In this document: one piece after another, positions 1 through 6,256 of the stretch | How positions within the stretch are numbered: the stretch's first letter is position 1 | How the letters are laid out: every line of letters starts with the position of its first letter | Assembly: GCA_900757705.1 (NCBI GenBank) | Contig: CAAEOW010000041.1 | Coordinates: forward strand, 1-6,400 | Reading direction: 5' to 3' | Length of the DNA: 6,400 nt | Origin: an uncultured Collinsella sp. | GTDB lineage: Bacteria > Actinomycetota > Coriobacteriia > Coriobacteriales > Coriobacteriaceae | Notes under the pieces: model-generated | Database searches by the model: none | The model's input: the letters and a program-made list of their open reading frames with translations, nothing else | What the model was told of the DNA's origin: nothing | Position numbers and translations under genes: made by a program

Positions 1-1122
1 GTGCACCCCAAGTTTGGCGAGTTCTTTGTTGCGGCGGTGTATCTGGCCATTGGCCCGTGCCTGGCCATTCCGCGCACGAGCTCCACGGCCTTCGAGATGC
101 TGGTGCCGCTGCTGCCCGAGGGTGTCTCGCTCGGCACGGCCCGCCTGGTGTTTGCCGTCGCCTTCTTTGCCGTCGCCTTTGTGCTCACGCTGCGCCCGGG
201 TGTCATTACGCGCGTGCTCGGCCGCATTACGGGCCCCGCGCTCATCGCCCTTATCGTATTGGTCGTGGGCGCTGCCGTGGTCTCGCCGCTGGGTTCCGCT
301 GCCGCGCCGCAGGCTCCTTACGATGCCGGTGCCGCCGTGCAGGGCTTTTTGACCGGCTATCAGACCATGGACCTGCTCGCGTCGCTCGCCTTTGGCATCA
401 TCATCGCCGAGACCATCCACGAGCTGGGCGTTACCGACGACAAGCGCGTGGCCTTCGAGATTTCGCGCTCCGGCGTGATCGCTGGTGTGCTCATGGCCAT
501 CATCTACTGCGGTCTGGCGCTTGCCGGCACGCAGCTGAGCACCGTGATGCCCGATGCCACCAACGGAGCCGCCATCCTCGCCCGCTCGGCCTCCATGCAC
601 TTTGGCCTTGCCGGCACGGTCGTGGTCTTTGCGATCTTCTTCCTCGCCTGCATGAACGTATGCATCGGCCTCATCAGCTGCTGCTCGCGTTACTTCTGCG
701 AGACGTATGTGGTCGAAGGGGGAGCAGAGGCTTCCGAGGAGGCCATGCGCCGTCCCTTTGCGATACTCGCCTTTGTGTTCGCGGCGTTTTCGTGCGTGCT
801 CTCAAACGTGGGCCTCGACGTGATCCTCATGTTCTCGGTGCCCATGCTCAACGCCCTGTACCCTGTTGCAATTGTTCTGGTGCTTATGGGCCTAGTGCAC
901 GGTTTTTGCGACGCGCATCCGCAGGTGTGGGTCTGGGTCGGCGGCGTTGTCGCGGTGCAGAGCGTGATCACCTCGATCCGCGACGCGTTCTTTGCAGGCG
1001 TGTGGCTGCCGTTCGATGCGCTGCCGCTGGCCGACATTGGAGCCGCATGGGCGCCGGTTGCCGTGGTGGCGTTTGTGATTAGCCTGCTCCACAGCCGGTT
1101 TGTCGCACATTCGAGGAGCTAG
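1..1122 (+). CDS. brnQ: Branched-chain amino acid:cation symporter, BrnQ/LIVCS family (5' end missing)
   Basis: Inner-membrane secondary transporter expected to import leucine, isoleucine and valine with Na+ or H+. The frame is open from the first base to a TAG at 1120-1122, giving 373 visible residues. The visible part is a run of hydrophobic membrane segments with stretches I recognise from BrnQ: GPCLAIPRTSSTAFE (visible residues 18-32, compare the GP-x-ATPRT region of E. coli BrnQ), TMDLLASLAFG (122-132), ANGAAIL in the middle, and an SNVGLD-x-IL / SVP-x-LNALYP region near the end. Aligned by memory to E. coli BrnQ (about 440 residues), roughly 75 N-terminal residues lie before the window, so the GTG at position 1 is only an in-frame codon and not the start. 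It ends 34 bases before the -10 box of the downstream tRNA promoter and is probably unrelated in function to the sel genes. Family assignment is firm; the exact substrate preference is inferred. Confidence 0.9.
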   Translation: MHPKFGEFFVAAVYLAIGPCLAIPRTSSTAFEMLVPLLPEGVSLGTARLVFAVAFFAVAFVLTLRPGVITRVLGRITGPALIALIVLVVGAAVVSPLGSAAAPQAPYDAGAAVQGFLTGYQTMDLLASLAFGIIIAETIHELGVTDDKRVAFEISRSGVIAGVLMAIIYCGLALAGTQLSTVMPDATNGAAILARSASMHFGLAGTVVVFAIFFLACMNVCIGLISCCSRYFCETYVVEGGAEASEEAMRRPFAILAFVFAAFSCVLSNVGLDVILMFSVPMLNALYPVAIVLVLMGLVHGFCDAHPQVWVWVGGVVAVQSVITSIRDAFFAGVWLPFDALPLADIGAAWAPVAVVAFVISLLHSRFVAHSRS

Positions 1123-1133
1123 GGTATCGTCGC

Positions 1134-1162
1134 TTGCACAGGCGGGGAGTCTCCCCTATAAT
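1134..1162 (+). promoter_or_regulatory. Sigma-70-type promoter for the tRNA-Pro/tRNA-Gly unit
   Basis: A -35 box TTGCAC (1134-1139) and a perfect -10 box TATAAT (1157-1162) are separated by exactly 17 bases. Transcription would begin at about 1169, leaving a leader of about 45 nt before tRNA-Pro. Near-consensus boxes of this kind suit constitutive stable-RNA transcription. The spacer holds a 13-base dyad (1144-1156). In the leader, AAGGT (1184-1188) and ACCTT (1193-1197) could form a small hairpin. Confidence 0.8.
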
Positions 1163-1213
1163 TTCCTTCGCTTTGGGACACGCAAGGTTTAGACCTTAGC
1201 TGCTCAACACCTT

Positions 1214-1290
1214 CGGGACGTGGCGCAGTTTGGTAGCGCGCCTGCTTTGGGAGCAGGATGTCGCAGGTTCAAATCCTGTCGTCCCGACCA
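1214..1290 (+). tRNA. tRNA-Pro (anticodon UGG)
   Basis: A 77-nt cloverleaf can be folded by eye. The acceptor arms CGGGACG and CGTCCCG pair over 7 bp, followed by discriminator A and an encoded CCA (1288-1290). The D-loop region carries the typical TTTGGTAGCGC pattern. The anticodon stem CCTGC/GCAGG encloses TTTGGGA, putting TGG at 1248-1250. The T arm is GCAGG-TTCAAAT-CCTGT. It reads proline CCN codons, chiefly CCA. It is the first gene of a two-tRNA transcript and is separated from tRNA-Gly by only 6 bases. Confidence 0.96.
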
Positions 1291-1296
1291 TATCTT

Positions 1297-1370
1297 GCGG
1301 GCGTAGTTCAATGGTAGAACCCCAGCCTTCCAAGCTGATGACGCGGGTTCGATTCCCGTCGCCCGCTCCA
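1297..1370 (+). tRNA. tRNA-Gly (anticodon UCC)
   Basis: A 74-nt cloverleaf with acceptor arms GCGGGCG and CGCCCGC, discriminator T and an encoded CCA (1368-1370). The D arm contains the usual TTCAATGGTAGAA pattern. The anticodon loop CTTCCAA (1327-1333) puts TCC at 1329-1331. The T arm is GCGGG-TTCGATT-CCCGT. It decodes glycine GGA/GGG codons. It is cotranscribed with tRNA-Pro, and a strong terminator begins 9 bases after its CCA. Confidence 0.96.
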
Positions 1371-1379
1371 AGTAATTTG

Positions 1380-1418
1380 CAGGTCAGAGGTACGTTTACT
1401 TCTGACCTGTTTTGTTTT
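1380..1418 (+). terminator. Intrinsic terminator of the tRNA-Pro/tRNA-Gly unit
   Basis: A 13-bp stem runs from 1380 to 1409 (outer arms CAGGTCAGA and TCTGACCTG, continuing inward through one G-T wobble to a CGTT tetraloop). It is followed directly by the T-rich tract TTTTGTTTT at 1410-1418. This is a canonical Rho-independent terminator, and it separates the tRNA unit from the FNT gene. Confidence 0.93.
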
Positions 1419-1453
1419 GACCGTCCGACGCGGGGCCTTTGCATTGGCAATGC
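1417..1453 (+). promoter_or_regulatory. Possible promoter/operator region upstream of the FNT gene
   Basis: A -35-like TTGACC (1417-1422) overlaps the end of the terminator T tract. At 17-base spacing the -10 position reads TGCATT (1440-1445), a weak match. This position falls in a perfect dyad, GCATTG-G-CAATGC (1441-1453), that could be a protein-binding site. The FNT gene must have its own promoter somewhere between the terminator and 1487, because transcription from upstream should end at the terminator. The precise boxes are tentative. Confidence 0.3.
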
Positions 1454-1486
1454 TCGTCCCTGCTGATTAGGAAAGAAGTGACTGAC

Positions 1487-2323
1487 ATGGCAGATTTCAA
1501 GGCAGAATACCCCATCCCCGACTGCCTGGCGCCTGCCGCAATCGAGACCAAGACCGAGGCCGCCGGCGTTACCAGGGCCAGTCTGCCTGCCTCGAAGGCA
1601 TTTTTGCTCGCCATGTTCGCCGGCGCGTTCATCGCCTTCGGCGGTCTGTTCTTCACGGTCTTTCTGAGCGATGCGTCCCTTGGCTGGGGCGCTCAGCGCT
1701 TTGTGGGCGGCCTGTGCTTTTGCCTGGGACTGGTGCTCGTGCTCATTTGCGGCGCGGAACTGTTTACCGGCAACTCGCTTATGGTCTGCGCGCTCAAGAG
1801 CAAAAAGATCACGCTCGTCCAGATGCTCAAGGCTTGGGTCGTTGTGTGGATCGGCAACTTTGCCGGCGCGCTGTTCGTTGTCTTTTTGGTTTACATGGCA
1901 GCTATTTATAAGCTCAACGGCGAGGCCGTTGCCAACACCATGGTGAGTGTCGCCGCCGGTAAGGTTTCGATTGACGCCGTCACCATCTTCTTCCGCGGCA
2001 TTCTGTGCAACATCTTTGTGTGCCTGGCTGTATGGATCGGTACCGCCAGCAAGACCGTGGTCGATAAAGTCGTGGGTATTCTGCTGCCTATCGCCGCCTT
2101 TGTGTCATGCGGTTTTGAGCACTGCGTTGCCAACATGTACTTTTTGCCCATGGGTGCCGTGATGCACGCGTGCGGCTATGGAGCCGATGTCGCCGGCGCC
2201 GATGCCCTCAACGCCGCCGGGTTGGCGCTCAACCTTTCGGTCGCCACGCTGGGCAATATCGTAGGTGGCGCCCTGATCGTGGCGCTGGGCTACTGGTTTA
2301 TCTACGCCAACAAAGAGTCCTAA
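1487..2323 (+). CDS. Formate/nitrite transporter (FNT) family channel, likely formate channel
   Basis: A 278-residue inner-membrane channel of the FocA/FdhC/NirC family; members form pentamers with one anion pore per subunit. Length matches the family (E. coli FocA is 285). Six hydrophobic segments are visible at roughly 36-60, 70-90, 112-140, 162-185, 192-218 and 245-273. Family signatures are GAELFTGN (89-96, the Omega-loop region; T94 aligns with FocA Thr91), GILCNIFVCLAVW (171-183), GFEHCVANMYFLP (209-221; H212 aligns with the pore His209 of FocA) and GNIVGGAL near the end. I chose ATG 1487 because it follows an AGGAAAG Shine-Dalgarno (1469-1475) and gives a family-typical N-terminus; in-frame codons back to 1439 add an unlikely 16 residues. 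The adjacent selenocysteine genes favour formate as substrate, since formate dehydrogenases are commonly selenoproteins. Nitrite or hydrosulfide cannot be excluded from sequence alone. Confidence 0.9.
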   Translation: MADFKAEYPIPDCLAPAAIETKTEAAGVTRASLPASKAFLLAMFAGAFIAFGGLFFTVFLSDASLGWGAQRFVGGLCFCLGLVLVLICGAELFTGNSLMVCALKSKKITLVQMLKAWVVVWIGNFAGALFVVFLVYMAAIYKLNGEAVANTMVSVAAGKVSIDAVTIFFRGILCNIFVCLAVWIGTASKTVVDKVVGILLPIAAFVSCGFEHCVANMYFLPMGAVMHACGYGADVAGADALNAAGLALNLSVATLGNIVGGALIVALGYWFIYANKES

Positions 2324-2346
2324 AGGACCCAACCCATAACCGACCA

Positions 2347-2431
2347 AAAAGGGACAGGTTTATTTTGGCAGGTTTTGGACGAGGCGCTTCGCCGTCTTGT
2401 CGCGAGCTGCCATAATGGACCTGTCCCTTTT
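2347..2431. repeat. Long imperfect palindrome between the FNT gene and selA
   Basis: The outer arms AAAAGGGACAGGT (2347-2359) and ACCTGTCCCTTTT (2419-2431) are perfect 13-bp complements. Pairing continues inward through wobbles and ATT/AAT, then TGGCAG (2366-2371) with CTGCCA (2407-2412), and ends in a separate small hairpin with GGCG (2383-2386) and CGCC (2390-2393). It is therefore an 85-nt hairpin-forming element of REP or small MITE type. The 3' arm ends in TTTTG, so it might terminate or attenuate FNT transcription. An extended -10-like TGC-CATAAT lies in its 3' half (2408-2416). Whether it is repeated elsewhere in the genome cannot be seen here. Confidence 0.75.
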
Positions 2432-2507
2432 GTATTCGCGTCGTCACATTTTGGCCGATGACGACCAAGGGGGCCTGCTTTTTATTGATTATGTCGAAGG
2501 GCTTTCC

Positions 2508-3965
2508 ATGAGCGACTGCGAATCCATGCCTGCCGAGGTGCGCGACCGCCTGCGCTCCATTCCCGCCGTGCACGAGCTGCTGGCCGAGTGGCCGGTCATG
2601 AAGGCTGCCGGCGATGCGGGCGACACGTTGGTGCGCGAGGCGATTGACGCCGAGCTCGATGCCGAGCGCGCGGCGATTCGCTCTGGCGCCCCCGCTAGGA
2701 ATAAGCGCGAGCTCGCCTTGGCTATCGAGCGGCGGTGCCACCGCCTGTCGCTGCCGACCCTGCGCCCTGCCGTTAACGCGACGGGCGTTGTGATTCACAC
2801 CAACCTGGGCCGCGCTCCGCTCGCGCCCGCGGCGGTGCGGGCGGTGACCGATGTCGCTCGCGGCTACAGCACGCTTGAGTATGACGTCTCAACCTGCGCT
2901 CGCGGGGGCCGCAAAGAGCATGCCGCGCGTCTGCTGCGCACGCTCACGGGGGCGCAGGACGCCCTGGTCGTCAACAATAACGCCGCGGCGGTGCTGCTGG
3001 TGCTTGCCGCGCATGCGTGCGGCAAAGAGGTCATCGTGAGTCGCGGCGAGCTGGTCGAGGTGGGCGGTAGCTTCCGCATTCCCGACATCATGGCGGCCTC
3101 GGGCGCCAAGCTTGTCGAGGTGGGCTCGACCAACCGCACGCATCTGGATGATTATCGAAGCGCCATCACGCCCAACACGGCGATGATCCTGAAGGTTCAT
3201 CCTTCCAACTACCGCATCGAGGGCTTCCACGAGGAGGTTTCCGTGGCGGAGCTTTCTGCGCTGGCGCATGAGCACGGGCTTTTGCTTTACGAGGACCAAG
3301 GCTCGGGTGCTTTGCTTGCAGACGGGGTGCTCGCCGATGCGGGGGAGAAGTCCACGTCCGCCTCGCTTTGCGCCGGCGCTGACCTTGTCTCGTGCTCGGG
3401 CGACAAGCTACTCGGTGCTTCGCAGGCGGGCATTATTCTCGGCAGCGACCAGGCGATTGCCACTTGTGCCTCGCATCCGCTGATGCGCGCGCTTCGCCCC
3501 GGCAAGCTCACGCTCGCGGCCCTCGAGGCCACCCTGCGCCTGTATGTGGCCGGTTCCGATACGGCACATCGGGAGATTCCGGTGCTCAACATGCTATCCG
3601 GCGCGCCGGCTCCGCTCGAGCGTCAGGCCAAGCGCCTGCGCGACCGCATGCTGCGTAAACTTCGCGAGGCTCAGTGCGAGGAGGCGGTGGAATTGCAGGT
3701 TGTCGAGGGCGCCTCTGCCCCCGGCGGCGGCTCGCTGCCGACCGTCGAGCTCCCAACATTTTGCGTTGCCGTCTGTCCCGCCGATGGGCGCCTGTCCGCC
3801 GATGGCCTAAAGCGCGCCATGGTTCAAGAACCCGATACGCCGGTTGTGACGCGCGTGCAGCGCGACCAGGTGCTGTTTGACGTCCGCACGCTTTTGCACG
3901 ATACCGACCTTGACCTGTGTGCGTCTGCGTTGACGGATGCCGTGCGGGCGGGTTTGCGTCGATGA
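2508..3965 (+). CDS. selA: L-seryl-tRNA(Sec) selenium transferase SelA
   Basis: A cytoplasmic PLP enzyme that converts Ser-tRNA(Sec) to Sec-tRNA(Sec) using selenophosphate, via a dehydroalanyl intermediate; bacterial SelA forms a decamer. The product is 485 residues (E. coli SelA is 463). The N-terminal part (RSIPAVHELL, 16-25) is the small domain that contacts tRNA. Core motifs follow: HTNLGR (97-102), NNNAAAVLLVLAA (156-168), SRGELVEVGGSFRIPD (178-193), STNRTH (207-212) and SGDKLLG (297-303), where K300 is the Schiff-base lysine (Lys295 in E. coli). GGGSLP lies in the C-terminal domain. I chose ATG 2508 because GAAGG (2496-2500) sits 7 bases upstream and the N-terminus then matches the family. 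The frame is open back to a TTG at 2397 and an ATG at 2415, but those starts lie inside the palindrome and add residues foreign to SelA. The stop overlaps the selB start by four bases (ATGA), implying an operon with translational coupling. No convincing promoter was found between the palindrome and the start. Confidence 0.96.
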   Translation: MSDCESMPAEVRDRLRSIPAVHELLAEWPVMKAAGDAGDTLVREAIDAELDAERAAIRSGAPARNKRELALAIERRCHRLSLPTLRPAVNATGVVIHTNLGRAPLAPAAVRAVTDVARGYSTLEYDVSTCARGGRKEHAARLLRTLTGAQDALVVNNNAAAVLLVLAAHACGKEVIVSRGELVEVGGSFRIPDIMAASGAKLVEVGSTNRTHLDDYRSAITPNTAMILKVHPSNYRIEGFHEEVSVAELSALAHEHGLLLYEDQGSGALLADGVLADAGEKSTSASLCAGADLVSCSGDKLLGASQAGIILGSDQAIATCASHPLMRALRPGKLTLAALEATLRLYVAGSDTAHREIPVLNMLSGAPAPLERQAKRLRDRMLRKLREAQCEEAVELQVVEGASAPGGGSLPTVELPTFCVAVCPADGRLSADGLKRAMVQEPDTPVVTRVQRDQVLFDVRTLLHDTDLDLCASALTDAVRAGLRR

Positions 3966-5932
3966 CGGCGCGTGAGCTTGTCGAATGTCCCGTTGTCGTT
4001 GGAACGGCGGGACACGTTGACCATGGAAAGTCGGCCCTCATCGAGGCGCTGACCGGAAAAAATCCCGACCGTCTGGAGGTCGAGAAGCGCCGCGGTATGA
4101 CCACGGAGCTCGGTTTTGGAGAGTTGGCGCTGCCGAGCGGCAAGATTGTCGGCCTGGTCGATGTGCCCGGTCATGCGCACTACCTGCGCGCGATGGTGCA
4201 GGGCGCCACGGGCATCGACGTGGCAGTGCTGGTGGTTTCTGCCGTTGAGGGCGTGATGCTGCAGACGCGCGAGCACGTGCACGTTCTCGAGTTGTTGGGC
4301 GTGACGCGCATGGTCGTCGCGCTCACCATGCGCGACCTGGCCGACGACGAGACGGCGGAGCTCGCCGAGCTCGATGTGATGGATTTCCTTTCGGGCACCG
4401 TGTTCTCCGATGCCCCCGTGGTCCCCGTGTCGTCGCGCACGGGCGAGGGCGTCGAGGACGTGCGCGGGGCGATCGATGCCGCGATCGACGCGTTTCTGGC
4501 TGAATCCGCCGAGCGCTCCGAGCGCCCCGGCTTGGCCCCGCGTCTGCCCATCGACCGCTGCTTTTCCATCAAGGGCTCGGGCACCGTCGTCACGGGAACG
4601 CTTCACGACGCCCCCATCATGGTGGGCGACGAGCTTGTCTCGAGCCCGGCGGGCGTGCGCTGTCGCGTGCGCGCGATTCAGGTGCACGGCGACACGCCGC
4701 GCGCGCTTCCCGGCCAGCGCGTCGCCCTCAACATCGTGGGCGACGGGGTCGATGTCCTGCCCCGCGGCGAGGTCGTCTGCGGACCGAGCGCCGAGGGCTC
4801 GACGCTTAGGCTTATCGCGCGCTTCACCTATCTGGGGCGCGAGGGCGCCAAGCCCGTGCCCTTCGAGTCCGGCGCGCGCGTCCACGTGATGGCGGGCACG
4901 GCCGAGGTCATCGGGCGCATCATGCTCATGGAGGGCGAGGGACCCATTGAGGCCGGCGAGACCCGCATCGTACAGGTCCGCCTGGAGGAGCGTCTTCCCG
5001 TGCGCTCGGGCGACGGCCTCATCGTGCTCGCGTTCTCGCCGGTGGTGCTTATCGGCGGCGGACGCGTGCTGCTTTCGCAGTGCCGCCGCTCGCGCGAGCT
5101 CACAGATGCTGAGCGCTCGCTTCTCGCGGCTCTCGATGCGGGCGACCTCGCATCGACCGTCGCCGCGTGGCTCGGTATCCAGCGCCTGCCCGTGCCGGCA
5201 GCCGATGTCGCCCGTGCGATCGATCTTTCCGGTGCCGAGGCCGTAAGGCTCCTGCTCGCCGCGGTGGCGTCGGGCGATGCGGTCGCCCTTCATCCGGAGC
5301 ACTCGACCGAGGAGCTCTATGCCGCCCCCGCCGTGCTCGATGCCGCCCTCACCGCGCTCGCCGACACGCTTGCCGCCATGCATGAGGCCGCGCCCAAGCA
5401 GACGGGTTTCACGCCGGGCGAGGTTGTGCATGTCGCCTGGCCGAAAGCGGGCGAAGATGTCGCCTCCGCGCTCATCCTCGAGGGCTGTGCGCGAGGCATC
5501 TGCGCCATCGACGGTGCCGAGGTGTTCGACCCGCATTCCGCCGCCGCGGCGATACGTGTGGTGCGCGAGGCTGGCCGGCGTATCGTTGCCCTGCTGGACG
5601 AGGCCGGTCTTAATGCGCCGACGCTTCCCGAGGTGGGCGAGCAGTTGCAGCTCGATCGCGACACCATGACGCGTGCCCTGCGCGAGCTTTCGCTCAACCG
5701 CGCGATCGTTAAGATCGAACGCGACGTTGCCTTGTCTGCCGCCGCCGAGGCCCATGCGCGTGAGGTCGTCGCCGCGGCTATCGAGGCCGACGGCGGCGCT
5801 GCCACGACGAGCGTGCTGCGCGAGGCCCTAGGCGTGTCACGCAAGCGCGCCATTAGCATCCTGGAACACCTGGATGCGATGCGTTTTACGACGCTCGACA
5901 AAGAGGCCGGCGGTCTAAGATCCCTGCGCTAG
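3962..5932 (+). CDS. selB: Selenocysteine-specific translation elongation factor SelB
   Basis: A GTPase that delivers Sec-tRNA(Sec) to the ribosome at UGA codons followed by a SECIS hairpin. The product is 656 residues (E. coli SelB is 614). The EF-Tu-like G domain covers about 11-185: P-loop GHVDHGKS (17-24), switch I RGMTTELGF (44-52), and switch II DVPGH (67-71). The G4 position is TMRD (122-125), not the usual N/T-K-x-D. Domain II begins near 193 (PIDRCFSIKGSG... with VVTGT) and domain III follows to about 370. The rest should be winged-helix repeats that bind the mRNA SECIS; the last is recognisable by LGVSRKRAISILEHLDAMRF (623-642), close to E. coli SelB. ATG 3962 overlaps the selA stop as ATGA, preceded by GGGCGGG (3946-3952); the frame is open back to 3917 but that would add 15 non-family residues within selA. 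Identification is certain; the effect of the G4 change is unknown. Confidence 0.96.
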   Translation: MTARELVECPVVVGTAGHVDHGKSALIEALTGKNPDRLEVEKRRGMTTELGFGELALPSGKIVGLVDVPGHAHYLRAMVQGATGIDVAVLVVSAVEGVMLQTREHVHVLELLGVTRMVVALTMRDLADDETAELAELDVMDFLSGTVFSDAPVVPVSSRTGEGVEDVRGAIDAAIDAFLAESAERSERPGLAPRLPIDRCFSIKGSGTVVTGTLHDAPIMVGDELVSSPAGVRCRVRAIQVHGDTPRALPGQRVALNIVGDGVDVLPRGEVVCGPSAEGSTLRLIARFTYLGREGAKPVPFESGARVHVMAGTAEVIGRIMLMEGEGPIEAGETRIVQVRLEERLPVRSGDGLIVLAFSPVVLIGGGRVLLSQCRRSRELTDAERSLLAALDAGDLASTVAAWLGIQRLPVPAADVARAIDLSGAEAVRLLLAAVASGDAVALHPEHSTEELYAAPAVLDAALTALADTLAAMHEAAPKQTGFTPGEVVHVAWPKAGEDVASALILEGCARGICAIDGAEVFDPHSAAAAIRVVREAGRRIVALLDEAGLNAPTLPEVGEQLQLDRDTMTRALRELSLNRAIVKIERDVALSAAAEAHAREVVAAAIEADGGAATTSVLREALGVSRKRAISILEHLDAMRFTTLDKEAGGLRSLR

Positions 5933-5949
5933 GGCTCCGAATCGCCGCT

Positions 5950-6111
5950 CGCCACAAAACCGGCCTATCTACTACGTTTAAGTGACTACCCTCGACCATT
6001 TCAAAAACCGCAAAAACAAAACCGCAGGTAGATGACTTGCCGATGTTACGAAAAAGTGGGTATGGCTAACCCTTGCTGGTTAAACGTAGTAGATGGGCCG
6101 TTTTCGTGGCG
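5950..6111. repeat. Imperfect long inverted repeat between selB and selC (MITE/REP-like)
   Basis: Two 32-base arms, 5950-5981 and 6080-6111, are inverted copies. The inner 15 bases (CTACTACGTTTAA and neighbours) match perfectly, followed by a G.T opposition, then GGCCG, then a TTTT tract displaced by one base in each arm, then CGCCAC/GTGGCG. The 98-base centre is AT-rich compared with the genes and contains the direct repeat AAAACCGCA (6004-6012 and 6018-6026). No reading frame in it looks coding, and no flanking target-site duplication is obvious. The right arm ends 18 bases before the selC -10 box. The element fills most of the 214-base gap between selB and selC. Confidence 0.75.
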
Positions 6112-6125
6112 CGACACTGTGCGTT

Positions 6126-6134
6126 TGGTAAAAT
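6126..6134 (+). promoter_or_regulatory. Extended -10 promoter element for selC
   Basis: TGG-TAAAAT (6126-6134) is an extended -10 element (TGn followed by TAAAAT) placed so that transcription would start near 6141, a few bases before the tRNA at 6147. No good -35 hexamer is seen at 16-18 bases upstream, which is usual for extended -10 promoters. The -35 position falls at the right edge of the 5950-6111 palindrome. The short leader is what one expects for a tRNA gene with its own promoter. Confidence 0.5.
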
Positions 6135-6146
6135 ACCGCCACGTTT

Positions 6147-6243
6147 GGGAACGGATGGGCTCCGGTGGGCCCCGCGGTCCTCAAAACCGTTGTGAGGCGT
6201 GCAAAACGTCTTGGATGTGTTCGATTCACATACGTTCCCGCCA
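6147..6243 (+). tRNA. selC: tRNA-Sec (selenocysteine, anticodon UCA)
   Basis: This 97-nt tRNA reads UGA for selenocysteine and is the substrate of SelA and SelB encoded just upstream. The layout is that of bacterial tRNA-Sec. The long acceptor arm pairs GGGAACG (6147-6153) with CGTTCCC (6233-6239), with an eighth opposition G6154/A6232. Discriminator G and encoded CCA follow (6241-6243). The D arm has a 6-bp stem with a 4-base loop, GGGCTC-CGGT-GGGCCC (6157-6172). The anticodon stem GCGGT/ACCGT encloses CCTCAAA, putting TCA at 6181-6183. The long variable arm pairs GAGGCGT (6194-6200) with ACGTCTT (6206-6212), using two G-T wobbles. The T arm is ATGTG-TTCGATT-CACAT. It aligns region by region with E. 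coli selC, including the CTCCGGTG segment. It has its own promoter candidate. Confidence 0.96.
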
Positions 6244-6256
6244 ACGCATCCTGCCA

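Noticed and set aside
1230..1466. Small open frames across the two tRNA genes on both strands
   Set aside because: They are translations of tRNA and terminator sequence; peptides such as NRTRVISLEGWGSTIELRP are familiar tRNA-derived artefacts.
2397..2507. Upstream in-frame starts for selA (TTG 2397, ATG 2415)
   Set aside because: They lie within the palindrome, add residues with no SelA counterpart and lack a good ribosome binding site. ATG 2508 has GAAGG at proper spacing.
3917..3961. GTG start for selB 15 codons upstream
   Set aside because: It would sit deep inside selA and add a cysteine-rich extension not seen in SelB. The ATGA overlap at 3962 is the typical coupled start.
3824..5755. 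Minus-strand open frame of 643 codons opposite selB and the end of selA
   Set aside because: It runs antisense to the clearly recognisable selB. Its translation is low-complexity, rich in R, H, A and G, with no known motifs. Long antisense frames are normal in GC-rich coding DNA.
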